Assembly (NCBI GenBank): GCA_041399065.1
Contig: JAWKTN010000009.1
Span: forward strand, 62,001-126,000
Direction: 5' to 3'
From: JAGQPD01 sp020426865
Lineage (GTDB): Bacteria; Planctomycetota; Planctomycetia; Pirellulales; Pirellulaceae
Length of the DNA stretch: 64,000 nt
The translations under genes were made by a program, and so were the position numbers. Below are positions 26,766 through 35,303 of the stretch, piece by piece; within the stretch, counting starts at the first letter, position 1; every line of letters begins with the position of its first letter. The notes under the pieces are model-generated. The model was given only the letters and a program-made list of their open reading frames with translations, was not told the DNA's origin and ran no database searches.

Positions 26766-27680
26766 GTGTTTACCGATACCATCACCCCCGCCGAGTTGAC
26801 TCGATCCGTCTTGGCCGTTCCACCCTTGGCTCGCGACCAGCAAGGCGCGATCGTCGCGGCAGAAAATCGCAAGATCATGCGACATATCGAAGCCGGCGGG
26901 GTGTCGACGTTGTTGTATGGCGGCAACGCCGTGCTCTACCACATTGCCCTGTCCGAGTATCCTGGTTTGCTGCAGATGTTGGTGGAATCAGCCGGCAAGG
27001 ATACGTGGGTAATACCTTCGGTGGGTCCGTCTTTCGGGATGATGATGGACCAGGTGGCGATCCTGCGCGATTTTCAATTTCCCACGGCCATGCTGCTTCC
27101 CGAGCTGGGTCCGTCCACTGACCGCGGCACGGAGACGGCGATCCGCAAGTGTGTCGATCGATTGGGCAAGCCGATCATTCTGTACGTGAAGCACGAGCCA
27201 TACCTCGAACCACAAAGTATTGGCCGGATGATGCGCGACGGCTTGATCGCCGCCATCAAGTACGCGGTAGTGAGGAAAGATCCCGCTCAAGATGTGCTGC
27301 TCGACCAAATCATAGAACAAACCGGACCCGAACGAATTGTCAGCGGCATTGGCGAGCAACCGGCGATTACGCACATGCGTAAGTTCGGCTTGGCGGGCTT
27401 CACATCGGGATGTGTCTGTATTGCGCCAGCGTTGAGCCAACAGATGCTTCACGCGGTGCAGGGAGGGGAATGGGAACGAGCCGAGTCGATTCGGCAGAAA
27501 TTCGCGCCGCTGGAAGGTTTGCGAAACGGTATCCACCCGATTCGCGTCTTGCACGCCGCTGTGCGATTGGCCGGCATTGCCAACACCGGTCCGATTCAAC
27601 CGTTGTTGGATGATGTGAATTATAATGAGGAACGCGAAATTGCCGAGGTGGTGCGGAGCTTACTTTCATCGAGAAACTGA
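26766..27680 (+). CDS. DapA-superfamily lyase/dehydratase, probably for 2-keto-3-deoxy sugar acids
   Basis: A 304-residue class I aldolase-fold protein. The Schiff-base lysine is K165 in AAIKYAVV and the partner tyrosine is Y140 in KPIILYVKHEP. YGGNAVLYHI occupies the position of the GTTGE-like phosphate/carboxylate loop, which here is altered. The start is GTG 26766 with AAGGA 5 bases upstream. Directly after the sugar-acid dehydratase, its likely substrate is a 2-keto-3-deoxy-aldonate, either cleaved (KDG aldolase) or dehydrated to a 2-oxoglutarate semialdehyde. Which of the two cannot be told. Confidence 0.87.
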   Translation: MFTDTITPAELTRSVLAVPPLARDQQGAIVAAENRKIMRHIEAGGVSTLLYGGNAVLYHIALSEYPGLLQMLVESAGKDTWVIPSVGPSFGMMMDQVAILRDFQFPTAMLLPELGPSTDRGTETAIRKCVDRLGKPIILYVKHEPYLEPQSIGRMMRDGLIAAIKYAVVRKDPAQDVLLDQIIEQTGPERIVSGIGEQPAITHMRKFGLAGFTSGCVCIAPALSQQMLHAVQGGEWERAESIRQKFAPLEGLRNGIHPIRVLHAAVRLAGIANTGPIQPLLDDVNYNEEREIAEVVRSLLSSRN

Positions 27681-27704
27681 TCGCCGGGTCGGTGGGACGT
27701 TGCT

Positions 27705-27729
27705 ACGGCTGTCCCAGCCGTGGGACATT
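27705..27729. repeat. Dispersed short palindrome, copy 3
   Basis: ACGGCTGTCCCAGCCGT followed by GGGACATT, the same downstream octamer as copy 1 at 2430-2437. It lies between the lyase and the ECF sigma gene. Confidence 0.72.
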
Positions 27730-27757
27730 GGGTCGGGCAGCCGTCGCGAGTGAAATC

Positions 27758-28486
27758 ATGGTCAATTCGTCCAGTGGCAATCGTTTGTTTGCGACCACGC
27801 ATTGGTCAGTTGTTCTCAATGCTCGTGAGCAGGGCTCGGTGGCGGCCGATGCCTTGGGGCAGTTGTGCGAAGCTTATTGGAAGCCGCTCTATGCGTACTT
27901 ACGTCGCCAGGGACATCCCGCTCAAGATGCCCAGGATCTGACACAGGCGTTCTTCACGCGACTGATCGAGAAGGAAATCCTGCAAGCCGTCGCGCCGGAA
28001 AAGGGGAGGTTCCGTTCATTCCTGCTGGCGTGCTTGCGGAATTTCGTGGCGAACCAACGGCAGGCACTAGGGGCACAGAAACGCGGCGGCGGCGTCATGA
28101 CGTTTTCCCTCGACGGAGAGGAAGGAGAGTCGTGGTACCAACGCGCAGCTTCGTCGGCTCGCACTGCGGAGGAGGAATTTGATCGTCGCTGGGCGATGTT
28201 GGTGCTGGAGCGGGCCATGGACCGGTTGCGGTCTCGGTTCGATACTTGTGGACAGCTTGACCGATTTTATTGGTTGACTCCCTTTCTCGTCGATGATGGT
28301 TCCGCGACGAGCTACGAGAAGCTGGCTGAGACGCTTGGAGTGTCGCCGGGAGCGGTGCGGACGATGGTGCATCGATTCCGCAGGCGATACGGTGAAGCAT
28401 TGCGGGCGGAAGTGGCGCAAACCGTTGCCAGCTCAGAAGATATCGATGAAGAACTCGCGCTACTTCGCCGTGCGGTCGGTAGATGA
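27758..28486 (+). CDS. ECF-family sigma factor, kinase-associated type
   Basis: A 242-residue alternative sigma factor. It starts FATTHWSVVLNA, the hallmark of a planctomycete/verrucomicrobial ECF group that sits beside Ser/Thr kinase genes. Region 2 includes DAQDLTQAFFTRLIEKE and GRFRSFLLACLRNFVANQ. Region 4 holds a helix-turn-helix (SYEKLAETLGVSPGAVRTMVHRFRRRY). ATG 27758 is preceded by GAGTGA. The kinase gene begins about 100 bp downstream on the same strand, and kinase-dependent activation of such sigma factors has been proposed for the group. Confidence 0.93.
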   Translation: MVNSSSGNRLFATTHWSVVLNAREQGSVAADALGQLCEAYWKPLYAYLRRQGHPAQDAQDLTQAFFTRLIEKEILQAVAPEKGRFRSFLLACLRNFVANQRQALGAQKRGGGVMTFSLDGEEGESWYQRAASSARTAEEEFDRRWAMLVLERAMDRLRSRFDTCGQLDRFYWLTPFLVDDGSATSYEKLAETLGVSPGAVRTMVHRFRRRYGEALRAEVAQTVASSEDIDEELALLRRAVGR

Positions 28487-28589
28487 CTCATTGTTTTTGG
28501 GCATTTCTCAATTTTGTTGGTAACGGCAGGCGAAAAACTTGTTTCTCTCTGTAGTGTCACCTTACACTCAGGAAAATCGAGAACTTGCC

Positions 28590-31500
28590 ATGACGACTTG
28601 TCCCCACTGCCAGACGACGCTTCCCGCCGACGCCCCGGGCGGGCTTTGCCCCGACTGCCTGTTGAAACTGGCCGATGTTCCGTCCGGCGAGTCGACGTTG
28701 GCGTTGTTCGGCAATCCCGGACGTGTGGCAGTTGAAGGGGGAGACGTATCGGGGCCCGAGTTGGACCCATTGGCCACGGACGTTGCGACGGCCGATTCGT
28801 TTTCTGGCGAGCATGAATTCGCTGGCCAACTGGGTGAATTCACGTTGACGCGTGAGTTGGGTCGTGGCGGCATGGGCACCGTCTATGAGGCGCGGGACCG
28901 AACGGGCCGTCGCGTGGCCTTGAAGATCTTGCGGCACAAGTTCAACTCATCGAGTGCCCGCGCTCGATTCTTGCGTGAGGGTCGTGCGGCCGCTGCGTTG
29001 AATCATCCTCACACTGTCTACGTGTATGGCACAGAAGAAATTGGGCACACACTCGTCATCAGCATGGAGTTGGTCGAAGGTCACAACCTGCACGACCTGG
29101 TTGTCGAGCAGGGGTCTTTGCCGGCCAAACGCGGGGTGGACTTGATCTTGCAGGTCATCGATGGGCTGCAGGCTGCCGCGCAGGCGGGAGTACTTCATCG
29201 CGACGTCAAACCGTCGAATTGCTTCGTTTCGGACGGGATTGTCAAAGTTGGCGACTTTGGTCTCTCGATCTCCAGCGTTGGAAGTGACGACTTGGAGTTG
29301 ACTAGGGAAGGTGTATTCCTGGGGACACCGGCATTTGCCTCACCGGAACAACTGCGGGGCGACGCGCTGGATGTTCGCTCGGACATCTATTCCGTAGGTG
29401 TGACCTTGTACTACCTGCTGACAGGTACGACGCCTTTCCATGCCGACAATATGGTACACCTAGTGGCGACGGTCTTGGATCAGGCACCAAGACCGGTGTG
29501 CGAAGTGAATCGAGCGGTCGACAGCGAACTCTCGAAGGTGATACAGCGGTGCTTATCGAAGAAGCCGCACGAACGGTATGCCGATTATGCCGAGTTGACT
29601 CGAGCCCTCAAACCCTTCTCGTCCCAGATGCCAGAACCGGCGCTCCCCGCGCTGCGGATGTTGGCGATGTTGATCGACAATCTGATTCTATCTCTGCCAT
29701 GGTTCGCCGTGACGGCATTGACCGAGATCGACTTTTATGGCGAAGGTACTCGCCGGTGGATGCCAATCGTTGGCTTTTTACTGGTCTTTGCGTATTTTTG
29801 GGGTTTTGAATTTTGGCGACGCGCTACGCCAGGAAAAATGCTGCTCGGGCTTCGAGTTATCGCGACCCATGGCGAGCGGCCGACAAGGTGGCAACTTGTG
29901 TGGCGATCGTTGTGTTATCTATTGTTTCCCCAATTACTCGTTCTGCCAGCGAACATCTTTTTCCCCTCGCGGGTGTTGTACAGCCAGAGTGTTTTGATCG
30001 CTGTCGGGCTGACATATTACTTGTTCTTCGGCTTGATGTTCAGTTCGATGCGCAGACGAAACGGGTTTGCTGGATGGCACGAACTATGGTCGGACACTCG
30101 CGTCGTGTCGGGTTTCGGATCGGTAATTGCCGCTGTCTCCCCAACGACGGGCGCGACAATCGGGGCGAATGGCAGCGGTAGTGGCGAGCGAATTGGTCCC
30201 TACGAGGTGCTAACGAGATTGACACCAACAGACGGGCGCGACAATGTGATCGGGTTCGATGGCAAACTTGTGCGACGCGTGTTGATTCGGATAGGTCCAC
30301 GGAAGGTTGAGTTGCCTTCGAACTTATCCGCATCTGGCGAAGGGGTGGAGAATGAAGCTGTCACCGTTGGTCTGCGGTGGCTCAACGGAAGTGTCGAGTA
30401 CGAACAGCCGATGTGGGATGCATATGAAATGCCACAGGGGTGTCCGTTTGCTGTGCGGGCGAATGGCAACCAAGAGTGGCAAGAGGTTCGCCGATGGTTG
30501 CTCGAGTTGTCACGACAACTAAGTGCGTTGGGTCCAGACGCCGATCGGCAGGTGTGGCGACTCGAACAGGTATGGCTCGGCGAGAATGGTGCTGCCAAGC
30601 TAACGGGATTTCCAGTGCCACCTTCGGCAAGCCGTTCGCGGCCGTCAGAGGAATTGCGGGCAATGCTACAAGTGCCGGACACGGGGCACGAGTTGCTACG
30701 AAAAATCGTGCGGTTGTCCTTTGGCGGAATCTCTGCTTTAAAGCATCGAACACCTGCCAGTGAGGTCGAGCTTCCCTTGCCGCGTCACGCACGGTCCATC
30801 CTCAAGCTGATCGATGACGAAGCACCATTTGCCCAACTGGCTGTGTCTTTGGAGAAGGTGCAGTCAACACCGTCGGAGGTCACCAAGGCACGACGCTGTG
30901 GAATCGTGCTGTCATGGCTCGCAATTCCCGCACTGTACGGTGTTGGTGTGTTGTACGCTGGCACTGTTTTTCGCGATATGTCAAGAGATCACAAGGATGT
31001 GCTTCGTCTGCAACAGGCACTTGAGTTTGTCGAGCCCAGCAGTCCGTTTCTAAGGCATTCGAAAATGAGGATCGGTAGCGGTGATGTGGCAGCGTTTAAG
31101 GTCTATATTGCCGGGAACTTCGCAGAACTTGTTGATGACGACGAGCGTTTTCGGAATCGATTGGTGGCAAGCCTATTGCCGCCGCCTCGCCGACAGTTGG
31201 CAAAAGATATTGTTGCCGAGTTGGCACCTGTTGATAAAGTGACGCTAGACGCGGCGACAAGTAAGGTAATGCCATACCTGCGTCCTTTGGAGAATAGTAT
31301 GTTGTGGTCTCCGGAACTAATCTGGTTTGTAGTGGGCACCTTTGTCGTGTTGTTTTGCATGCCCGCGACTGTGCTAAGCGCCCTGATGACTCGCGGTGGA
31401 CCGACATTCCCCATTTTTCAGGTCGTTGCCGTGAATCGAAAGGGCGAATTGGCTGGGCGCCTGAGAATGTTTTGGCGTGCCTGCTTATGGTCGCTGCCGG

Positions 31501-31694
31501 GGCTTATCGTGTGGATAGGTGGAGCGATGATCGCATTGCCGTCGATTATGGACGATCCGTCGCGATCGGAAGAAATCGTTGCGATTGGTGCGTTGGTCGT
31601 CGCCGTTGGCATCCTCGTACCGCTATGCTCGTTGTTGCTACTAAAACGCGGGTTGCTTGACCGGTTGGCGGGAACGTATCTCGTGCCGAGATAG
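28590..31694 (+). CDS. Large Ser/Thr protein kinase with zinc ribbon, RDD domain, pseudokinase and second membrane module
   Basis: 1034 residues. An N-terminal zinc ribbon (CPHC at 4-7, CPDC at 20-23) is followed by an active-looking Hanks-type kinase: G-loop GRGGMG (91-96), K112, HRDVKPSN with D205, DFG 222-224 and SPEQ 251-254. An RDD membrane domain follows (about 355-505; ATPGKMLLGLRV). Residues about 530-800 look like a second, degenerate kinase: GERIGPYEVLTRL at its start, but no glycine loop, HRD or DFG. Four more hydrophobic spans and a closing LLDRLAGTYLVPR echo an RDD end. It is likely a transmembrane phospho-signalling protein acting with the upstream ECF factor. The pseudokinase call is inference. 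Confidence 0.92.
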   Translation: MTTCPHCQTTLPADAPGGLCPDCLLKLADVPSGESTLALFGNPGRVAVEGGDVSGPELDPLATDVATADSFSGEHEFAGQLGEFTLTRELGRGGMGTVYEARDRTGRRVALKILRHKFNSSSARARFLREGRAAAALNHPHTVYVYGTEEIGHTLVISMELVEGHNLHDLVVEQGSLPAKRGVDLILQVIDGLQAAAQAGVLHRDVKPSNCFVSDGIVKVGDFGLSISSVGSDDLELTREGVFLGTPAFASPEQLRGDALDVRSDIYSVGVTLYYLLTGTTPFHADNMVHLVATVLDQAPRPVCEVNRAVDSELSKVIQRCLSKKPHERYADYAELTRALKPFSSQMPEPALPALRMLAMLIDNLILSLPWFAVTALTEIDFYGEGTRRWMPIVGFLLVFAYFWGFEFWRRATPGKMLLGLRVIATHGERPTRWQLVWRSLCYLLFPQLLVLPANIFFPSRVLYSQSVLIAVGLTYYLFFGLMFSSMRRRNGFAGWHELWSDTRVVSGFGSVIAAVSPTTGATIGANGSGSGERIGPYEVLTRLTPTDGRDNVIGFDGKLVRRVLIRIGPRKVELPSNLSASGEGVENEAVTVGLRWLNGSVEYEQPMWDAYEMPQGCPFAVRANGNQEWQEVRRWLLELSRQLSALGPDADRQVWRLEQVWLGENGAAKLTGFPVPPSASRSRPSEELRAMLQVPDTGHELLRKIVRLSFGGISALKHRTPASEVELPLPRHARSILKLIDDEAPFAQLAVSLEKVQSTPSEVTKARRCGIVLSWLAIPALYGVGVLYAGTVFRDMSRDHKDVLRLQQALEFVEPSSPFLRHSKMRIGSGDVAAFKVYIAGNFAELVDDDERFRNRLVASLLPPPRRQLAKDIVAELAPVDKVTLDAATSKVMPYLRPLENSMLWSPELIWFVVGTFVVLFCMPATVLSALMTRGGPTFPIFQVVAVNRKGELAGRLRMFWRACLWSLPGLIVWIGGAMIALPSIMDDPSRSEEIVAIGALVVAVGILVPLCSLLLLKRGLLDRLAGTYLVPR

Positions 31695-31824
31695 GCGGCA
31701 GTTCGGTTGACCGCTGCAACCGTTTCAGCATTGAGTTGCACCTCGCCCGGTTCGCGCATACAATTGGCTTGTCCGAGGAAGGCTTCTGCAGCTTGTTGGC
31801 CTGAGTATTCGCGAAGGGATTGCG

Positions 31825-33198
31825 TTGAAAATCGTATTCATACGTCCAAATCTCTTCGAGGGCCGCTCTTCCGACGCATTTGAGCCGTTGGTCTTTGCGA
31901 TTCTGCGCGGGCTCACCCCGCCGGAGATCGAGTGCGAGCTGTATGACGAACGGATCGAACCGATCCCGCTGGACTGCTCGGCCGACTTGATTGCCATTAC
32001 CGTCGAAACCTTCACCGCTCGCCGTGCCTACCAGATTTCTTCCCATTTTCGTCGTCGTGGGATTCCCGTCGTGTTGGGTGGGTACCACGCCACGTTCTGT
32101 CCACAGGAGGCCTTGCGATTCGCCAGCAGTGTCGTCGTTGGTGATGCCGAGGAGGCGTGGCCTCAGGTTGTCGCCGACGCTCGACATGGCCGATTGATGC
32201 CAATCTATCGTGGGAGCAACAATGTGTCCCTGGAGGGGATGCGAGTGGATCGCTCGATCTTTGGCGGCAAACGCTACCGCGATGTTGCGATGATTCAATT
32301 CGGGCGCGGTTGCAAGTACGCGTGCGACTTCTGTTCCATCCATGCCTTCTACGGTACATCACTTCGGTGGCGACCGGTGAATGACGTGATCCGTGAAATG
32401 GCGGAAACGCATCGTCGTTATGTCTTTATCACCGACGACAACCTGTTCAACAATCGGCAACAACTGGCTGAGCTACTCGTCGCGATGCGCGAGTTGCGAG
32501 TCCACTGGTCGTGTCAAACCAGTATCGACGTCGCAGCCGATGAACAACTCGTACGGCAAATGGCGGACAGCGGATGCATCAGCGTGATGGTAGGTTTCGA
32601 ATCGCTTGACCCGGCTAATTTGCAGCTGATGAAGAAGAGTTGGCAACAGAGGTATGGTACGTATGATTCACTGATCCAAGTCTTTCGGGATCACGGCATC
32701 ATGGTTTACGGCGGGTTTGTGATGGGGTACGATCACGATACGCCGGATGTCTTTCAGTCGACGCTTGATTTTGCCATGCGCAATCGACTGTTCCTCGCTA
32801 ATTTTAATCCGCTGGCCCCCACGCCCGGCAGCATGCTCTATCGACGCTTGCAGCAGGAAGGCCGGCTGATCCGCGATCCTTGGTGGCTTGACCCTCAGTT
32901 TCGATATGGGGACATCATGTTTCAACCCACCGGCATGTCACCCGAACAGCTGCGCGACGGTTGCTACTGGGCCCGAACGCAATTCAATCGAATTGCCAGT
33001 ATCGCTCGTCGCGCGGGCGACCTGCGAGCCAATTGCCGAAGTCCATTGCATGCCGCCGCATTTTTTCTGGCGAATTGGACGTCTCGGCGGGAAATCCATC
33101 GGAAGCAGGGGCGGCCCTTGGGGGATCAAAATCAGAGACTGCTCGAAGAAATAGGTGCCTTGCCCGTCGATGAGGAGCTGCGATGGGCCGAAGCATGA
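31825..33198 (+). CDS. Cobalamin-domain radical SAM enzyme, paralogue 1
   Basis: 457 residues. The N-terminal B12-binding-like Rossmann domain is residues 1-140 (ITVETFTARRAYQISSHFRRRG, PVVLGGYHAT); the classic DxHxxG motif is absent, as in many radical SAM cobalamin domains. The radical SAM core has C163-x3-C167-x2-C170 (GRGCKYACDFC) for the [4Fe-4S]-SAM cluster. The C-terminal region reads like DUF4070: GYDHDTPDVF, TPGSMLYRRLQQEGRL, FQPTGMSPEQLRDG. Start TTG 31825 has AAGGG upstream. Related enzymes methylate or rearrange unactivated carbons (e.g. hopanoid methylases). It is the first gene of the ten-gene cluster. Confidence 0.93.
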   Translation: MKIVFIRPNLFEGRSSDAFEPLVFAILRGLTPPEIECELYDERIEPIPLDCSADLIAITVETFTARRAYQISSHFRRRGIPVVLGGYHATFCPQEALRFASSVVVGDAEEAWPQVVADARHGRLMPIYRGSNNVSLEGMRVDRSIFGGKRYRDVAMIQFGRGCKYACDFCSIHAFYGTSLRWRPVNDVIREMAETHRRYVFITDDNLFNNRQQLAELLVAMRELRVHWSCQTSIDVAADEQLVRQMADSGCISVMVGFESLDPANLQLMKKSWQQRYGTYDSLIQVFRDHGIMVYGGFVMGYDHDTPDVFQSTLDFAMRNRLFLANFNPLAPTPGSMLYRRLQQEGRLIRDPWWLDPQFRYGDIMFQPTGMSPEQLRDGCYWARTQFNRIASIARRAGDLRANCRSPLHAAAFFLANWTSRREIHRKQGRPLGDQNQRLLEEIGALPVDEELRWAEA

Positions 33199-34109
33199 TC
33201 GTCGTATTTGTGTCAGCACAGACGCTGCTTGTGGTATTGGAATTGTGGGATCTTTTTCAGCGGGAGAGATTGCGACGAGCGAATTCCGGTACGGAATCGC
33301 GTCGCCGACCGGCTATTGGTCGTCGCACATTCTTGTTCTTGTTCGTCGTGACCGGTGTTTTTTTCCTGATCCAGGTGACCGGCTCTTGGCTATCTCCCGG
33401 TGCGCTGGACATCTTCGACTGGGTGCGACAACGGCTCGGAGATGATCCGAGCCATAAGCACGTCGCCTTGCTGTCCGGTCCGGGGGGCGTGGTCGCCGGA
33501 TTGCTGTTGTTTTACATCGCCGGATTTTGGGATTATGTTGTCCATCGCTACTTCAGCCACAGCCGCTGGTTTTGGGCAACTCACGAGTATCATCATCTGC
33601 CGCGGCGGGTGTCGATTGTCATGCCCGGAATCCTTACTCGCCCCTTTGCCTTCGTCCCCATGATCTTGTCGACGTTCGCCACGGCGGCCACGGTCTACGT
33701 TCCGTGTGTTGCTCTCGAAGAGCCATTATGGGACATCCGCCCATTGTTGCCATGTTTGCTGTTCATCGTGTTTGTGCTCACCGCCAGCCATTCATCGTTT
33801 CTTCGCCGTTTCCATGGGGTTCATCAATGGGTACGTTGGACCACCATCACGACACCCCACGAACACCTGTTGCATCATGCCGTCGAGTTGCAGGGAAATT
33901 TCGGGAACTTTACCACGTTGTGGGATCGTGTGTTCGGCACGTATATTGATCCAGTGGATTTCGAATTGGAGCATGTTAAGCTCGGTTTGGGCTACGACCA
34001 AGATTTTTTGGGAACGATCACGTTTGGAAAATTGAAATTGCCAAGGTCCGTGCGAGACCGCTACCAGGTCGGCAAGTTCTGCAACATCGATGAGACGCGT
34101 TTATCATGA
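33183..34109 (+). CDS. Sterol desaturase/fatty acid hydroxylase superfamily membrane protein
   Basis: 308 residues with four to six hydrophobic spans. It carries the di-iron histidine boxes of the superfamily: HRYFSH (HxxxxH), HEYHH (HxxHH) and HEHLLHH, followed by the usual GNFTTLWDRVFGTY tail. Members hydroxylate or desaturate lipids (sterols, carotenoids, fatty acyl groups) at the membrane using O2. ATG 33183 overlaps the previous gene by 16 bp and has GAGGAG 5 bases upstream. In this cluster it suggests a lipid or terpenoid-like substrate. Confidence 0.92.
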   Translation: MGRSMIVVFVSAQTLLVVLELWDLFQRERLRRANSGTESRRRPAIGRRTFLFLFVVTGVFFLIQVTGSWLSPGALDIFDWVRQRLGDDPSHKHVALLSGPGGVVAGLLLFYIAGFWDYVVHRYFSHSRWFWATHEYHHLPRRVSIVMPGILTRPFAFVPMILSTFATAATVYVPCVALEEPLWDIRPLLPCLLFIVFVLTASHSSFLRRFHGVHQWVRWTTITTPHEHLLHHAVELQGNFGNFTTLWDRVFGTYIDPVDFELEHVKLGLGYDQDFLGTITFGKLKLPRSVRDRYQVGKFCNIDETRLS

Positions 34110-34777
34110 TCACATTCTTTCAGTTATACCAATACGTCGCACCCGCAGTCTTGCTGCCGCTGAGCTACTGGCTGTGGTCGCGCCGCTATGGTGACTGGCG
34201 GATGGTCTTGGCGGCGCTTTCAATTCCCATACTATTCGCGTACATCATTCCGGGAATCGGGACGAATGTGTTGCACCTTTGGGAGTTCAACACGCGTTTT
34301 CGACTTGGTCGTTTCCGGCCACAGCACGGACTGATTTTCGGTTCCGCCACGAGCTTGTTCGCGATCGCTTCCATCCCTACTGTTGAGGACCGCACGATCG
34401 TGCTTATGCTGCGCGATGGGTTTGTGCTCGGATCGGTCCTGGCGTTCTGGAATTGGTGGTACGATAGGTGCGCTATCCAGGTAGGCTTTATCCGGGTCTA
34501 CACACGCAAACAGTACGAACAGGCCGGAGCGGCGGAGGTTGCCGCCGATTACGCTCCGATCTTGTTCGGCACTTTTGGGTTTTGTTACGGCGCCTCGCTG
34601 GCAATTTGTGAATCGGCCATGATGCAGTATGGATGGTGGTCAGCGTACTGGCCGATGCTGATTTCGTGCCAAGTCGCGTGCCTGTCGATTCCGGTATTGT
34701 CGTACGTGTCGATTAGTTACTGGCGAACTGGTGAGTCCGGTTTGCGGTCTTTTGGGAGGATGATTCATGAGACATAA
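34106..34777 (+). CDS. Polytopic membrane protein, unknown function
   Basis: 223 residues with about six hydrophobic spans. The N-terminus MITFFQLYQYVAPAVLLPLSYWLW leads into spans separated by short polar loops. Notable residues are WNWWYDRCAIQVGFIRVYTRKQY in a cytoplasmic-looking loop. Its ATG overlaps the desaturase stop by four bases (ATGA), implying coupled translation. I do not recognise a family. By context it may be a transporter, a scaffold or a membrane enzyme of the pathway. Confidence 0.85.
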   Translation: MITFFQLYQYVAPAVLLPLSYWLWSRRYGDWRMVLAALSIPILFAYIIPGIGTNVLHLWEFNTRFRLGRFRPQHGLIFGSATSLFAIASIPTVEDRTIVLMLRDGFVLGSVLAFWNWWYDRCAIQVGFIRVYTRKQYEQAGAAEVAADYAPILFGTFGFCYGASLAICESAMMQYGWWSAYWPMLISCQVACLSIPVLSYVSISYWRTGESGLRSFGRMIHET

Positions 34778-35213
34778 AGCCTATCTGGGACTGCAGCTGT
34801 TGATGTGGTCGGTCTGCGCCTTTCACGTTGTGGTCGGTGCCGGCCTGAACGTTTCGAGTGGATTCGTCGAACCGATGGCAAGAATATACGGTGCCCATCA
34901 GGCGGAATGGTCGCCGCAATTCCTCTATATCTTGCGACCGCTTGGCGTGTTCATGTTGGCGCTGGGCGTGCTTGCCGGGGTAGCGGCGAGCAATCCCGGG
35001 AAATACCGCGCAATCATCTTTGTTTTTGCCGGTATCTTTATTGTCCGAGCGTTGCAACGGGTGTTTTTGGGCCAGGAAATCAGCGATACGTTTGGTATCG
35101 ACGCCAGTCGGAACACGGGCAACATGGTCTTCTTCTTCGGGCTGGCCGCAGTGTTGTTGATCTTGGCGATCGCCAGCCAAGGAGCAGATAAAGCAAGGTC
35201 GCTGGGTGCGTAA
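34767..35213 (+). CDS. Small four-span membrane protein, unknown function
   Basis: 148 residues with four hydrophobic spans (about residues 8-27, 51-72, 80-98 and 120-138). Start ATG 34767 lies within the previous gene (11-bp overlap) and has GGGAGG 8 bases upstream. The layout (LQLLMWSVCAFHVVVGAG..., YILRPLGVFMLALGV) resembles generic DUF4345-type small membrane proteins, but the match is weak. It is followed by two copies of the window's short palindrome, which may mark an operon sub-boundary. Confidence 0.82.
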   Translation: MRHKAYLGLQLLMWSVCAFHVVVGAGLNVSSGFVEPMARIYGAHQAEWSPQFLYILRPLGVFMLALGVLAGVAASNPGKYRAIIFVFAGIFIVRALQRVFLGQEISDTFGIDASRNTGNMVFFFGLAAVLLILAIASQGADKARSLGA

Positions 35214-35219
35214 TGTGAC

Positions 35220-35284
35220 ACGGCTGTCCCCAGCCGTCTGCAGACAATACACACAGCAGGACGATTCCAGCTGGGGACAGCTGG
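35220..35284. repeat. Dispersed short palindrome, copies 4 and 5 (facing pair)
   Basis: ACGGCTGTCCCCAGCCGT at 35220-35237 and a variant CCAGCTGGGGACAGCTGG at 35267-35284, 29 bp apart with cores in opposite orientation. They fill most of the 90-bp gap inside the radical SAM cluster. In RNA each arm folds locally, or the two cores can pair with each other. Confidence 0.75.
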
Positions 35285-35303
35285 GTGACTTTGGGGAACC
35301 CAC

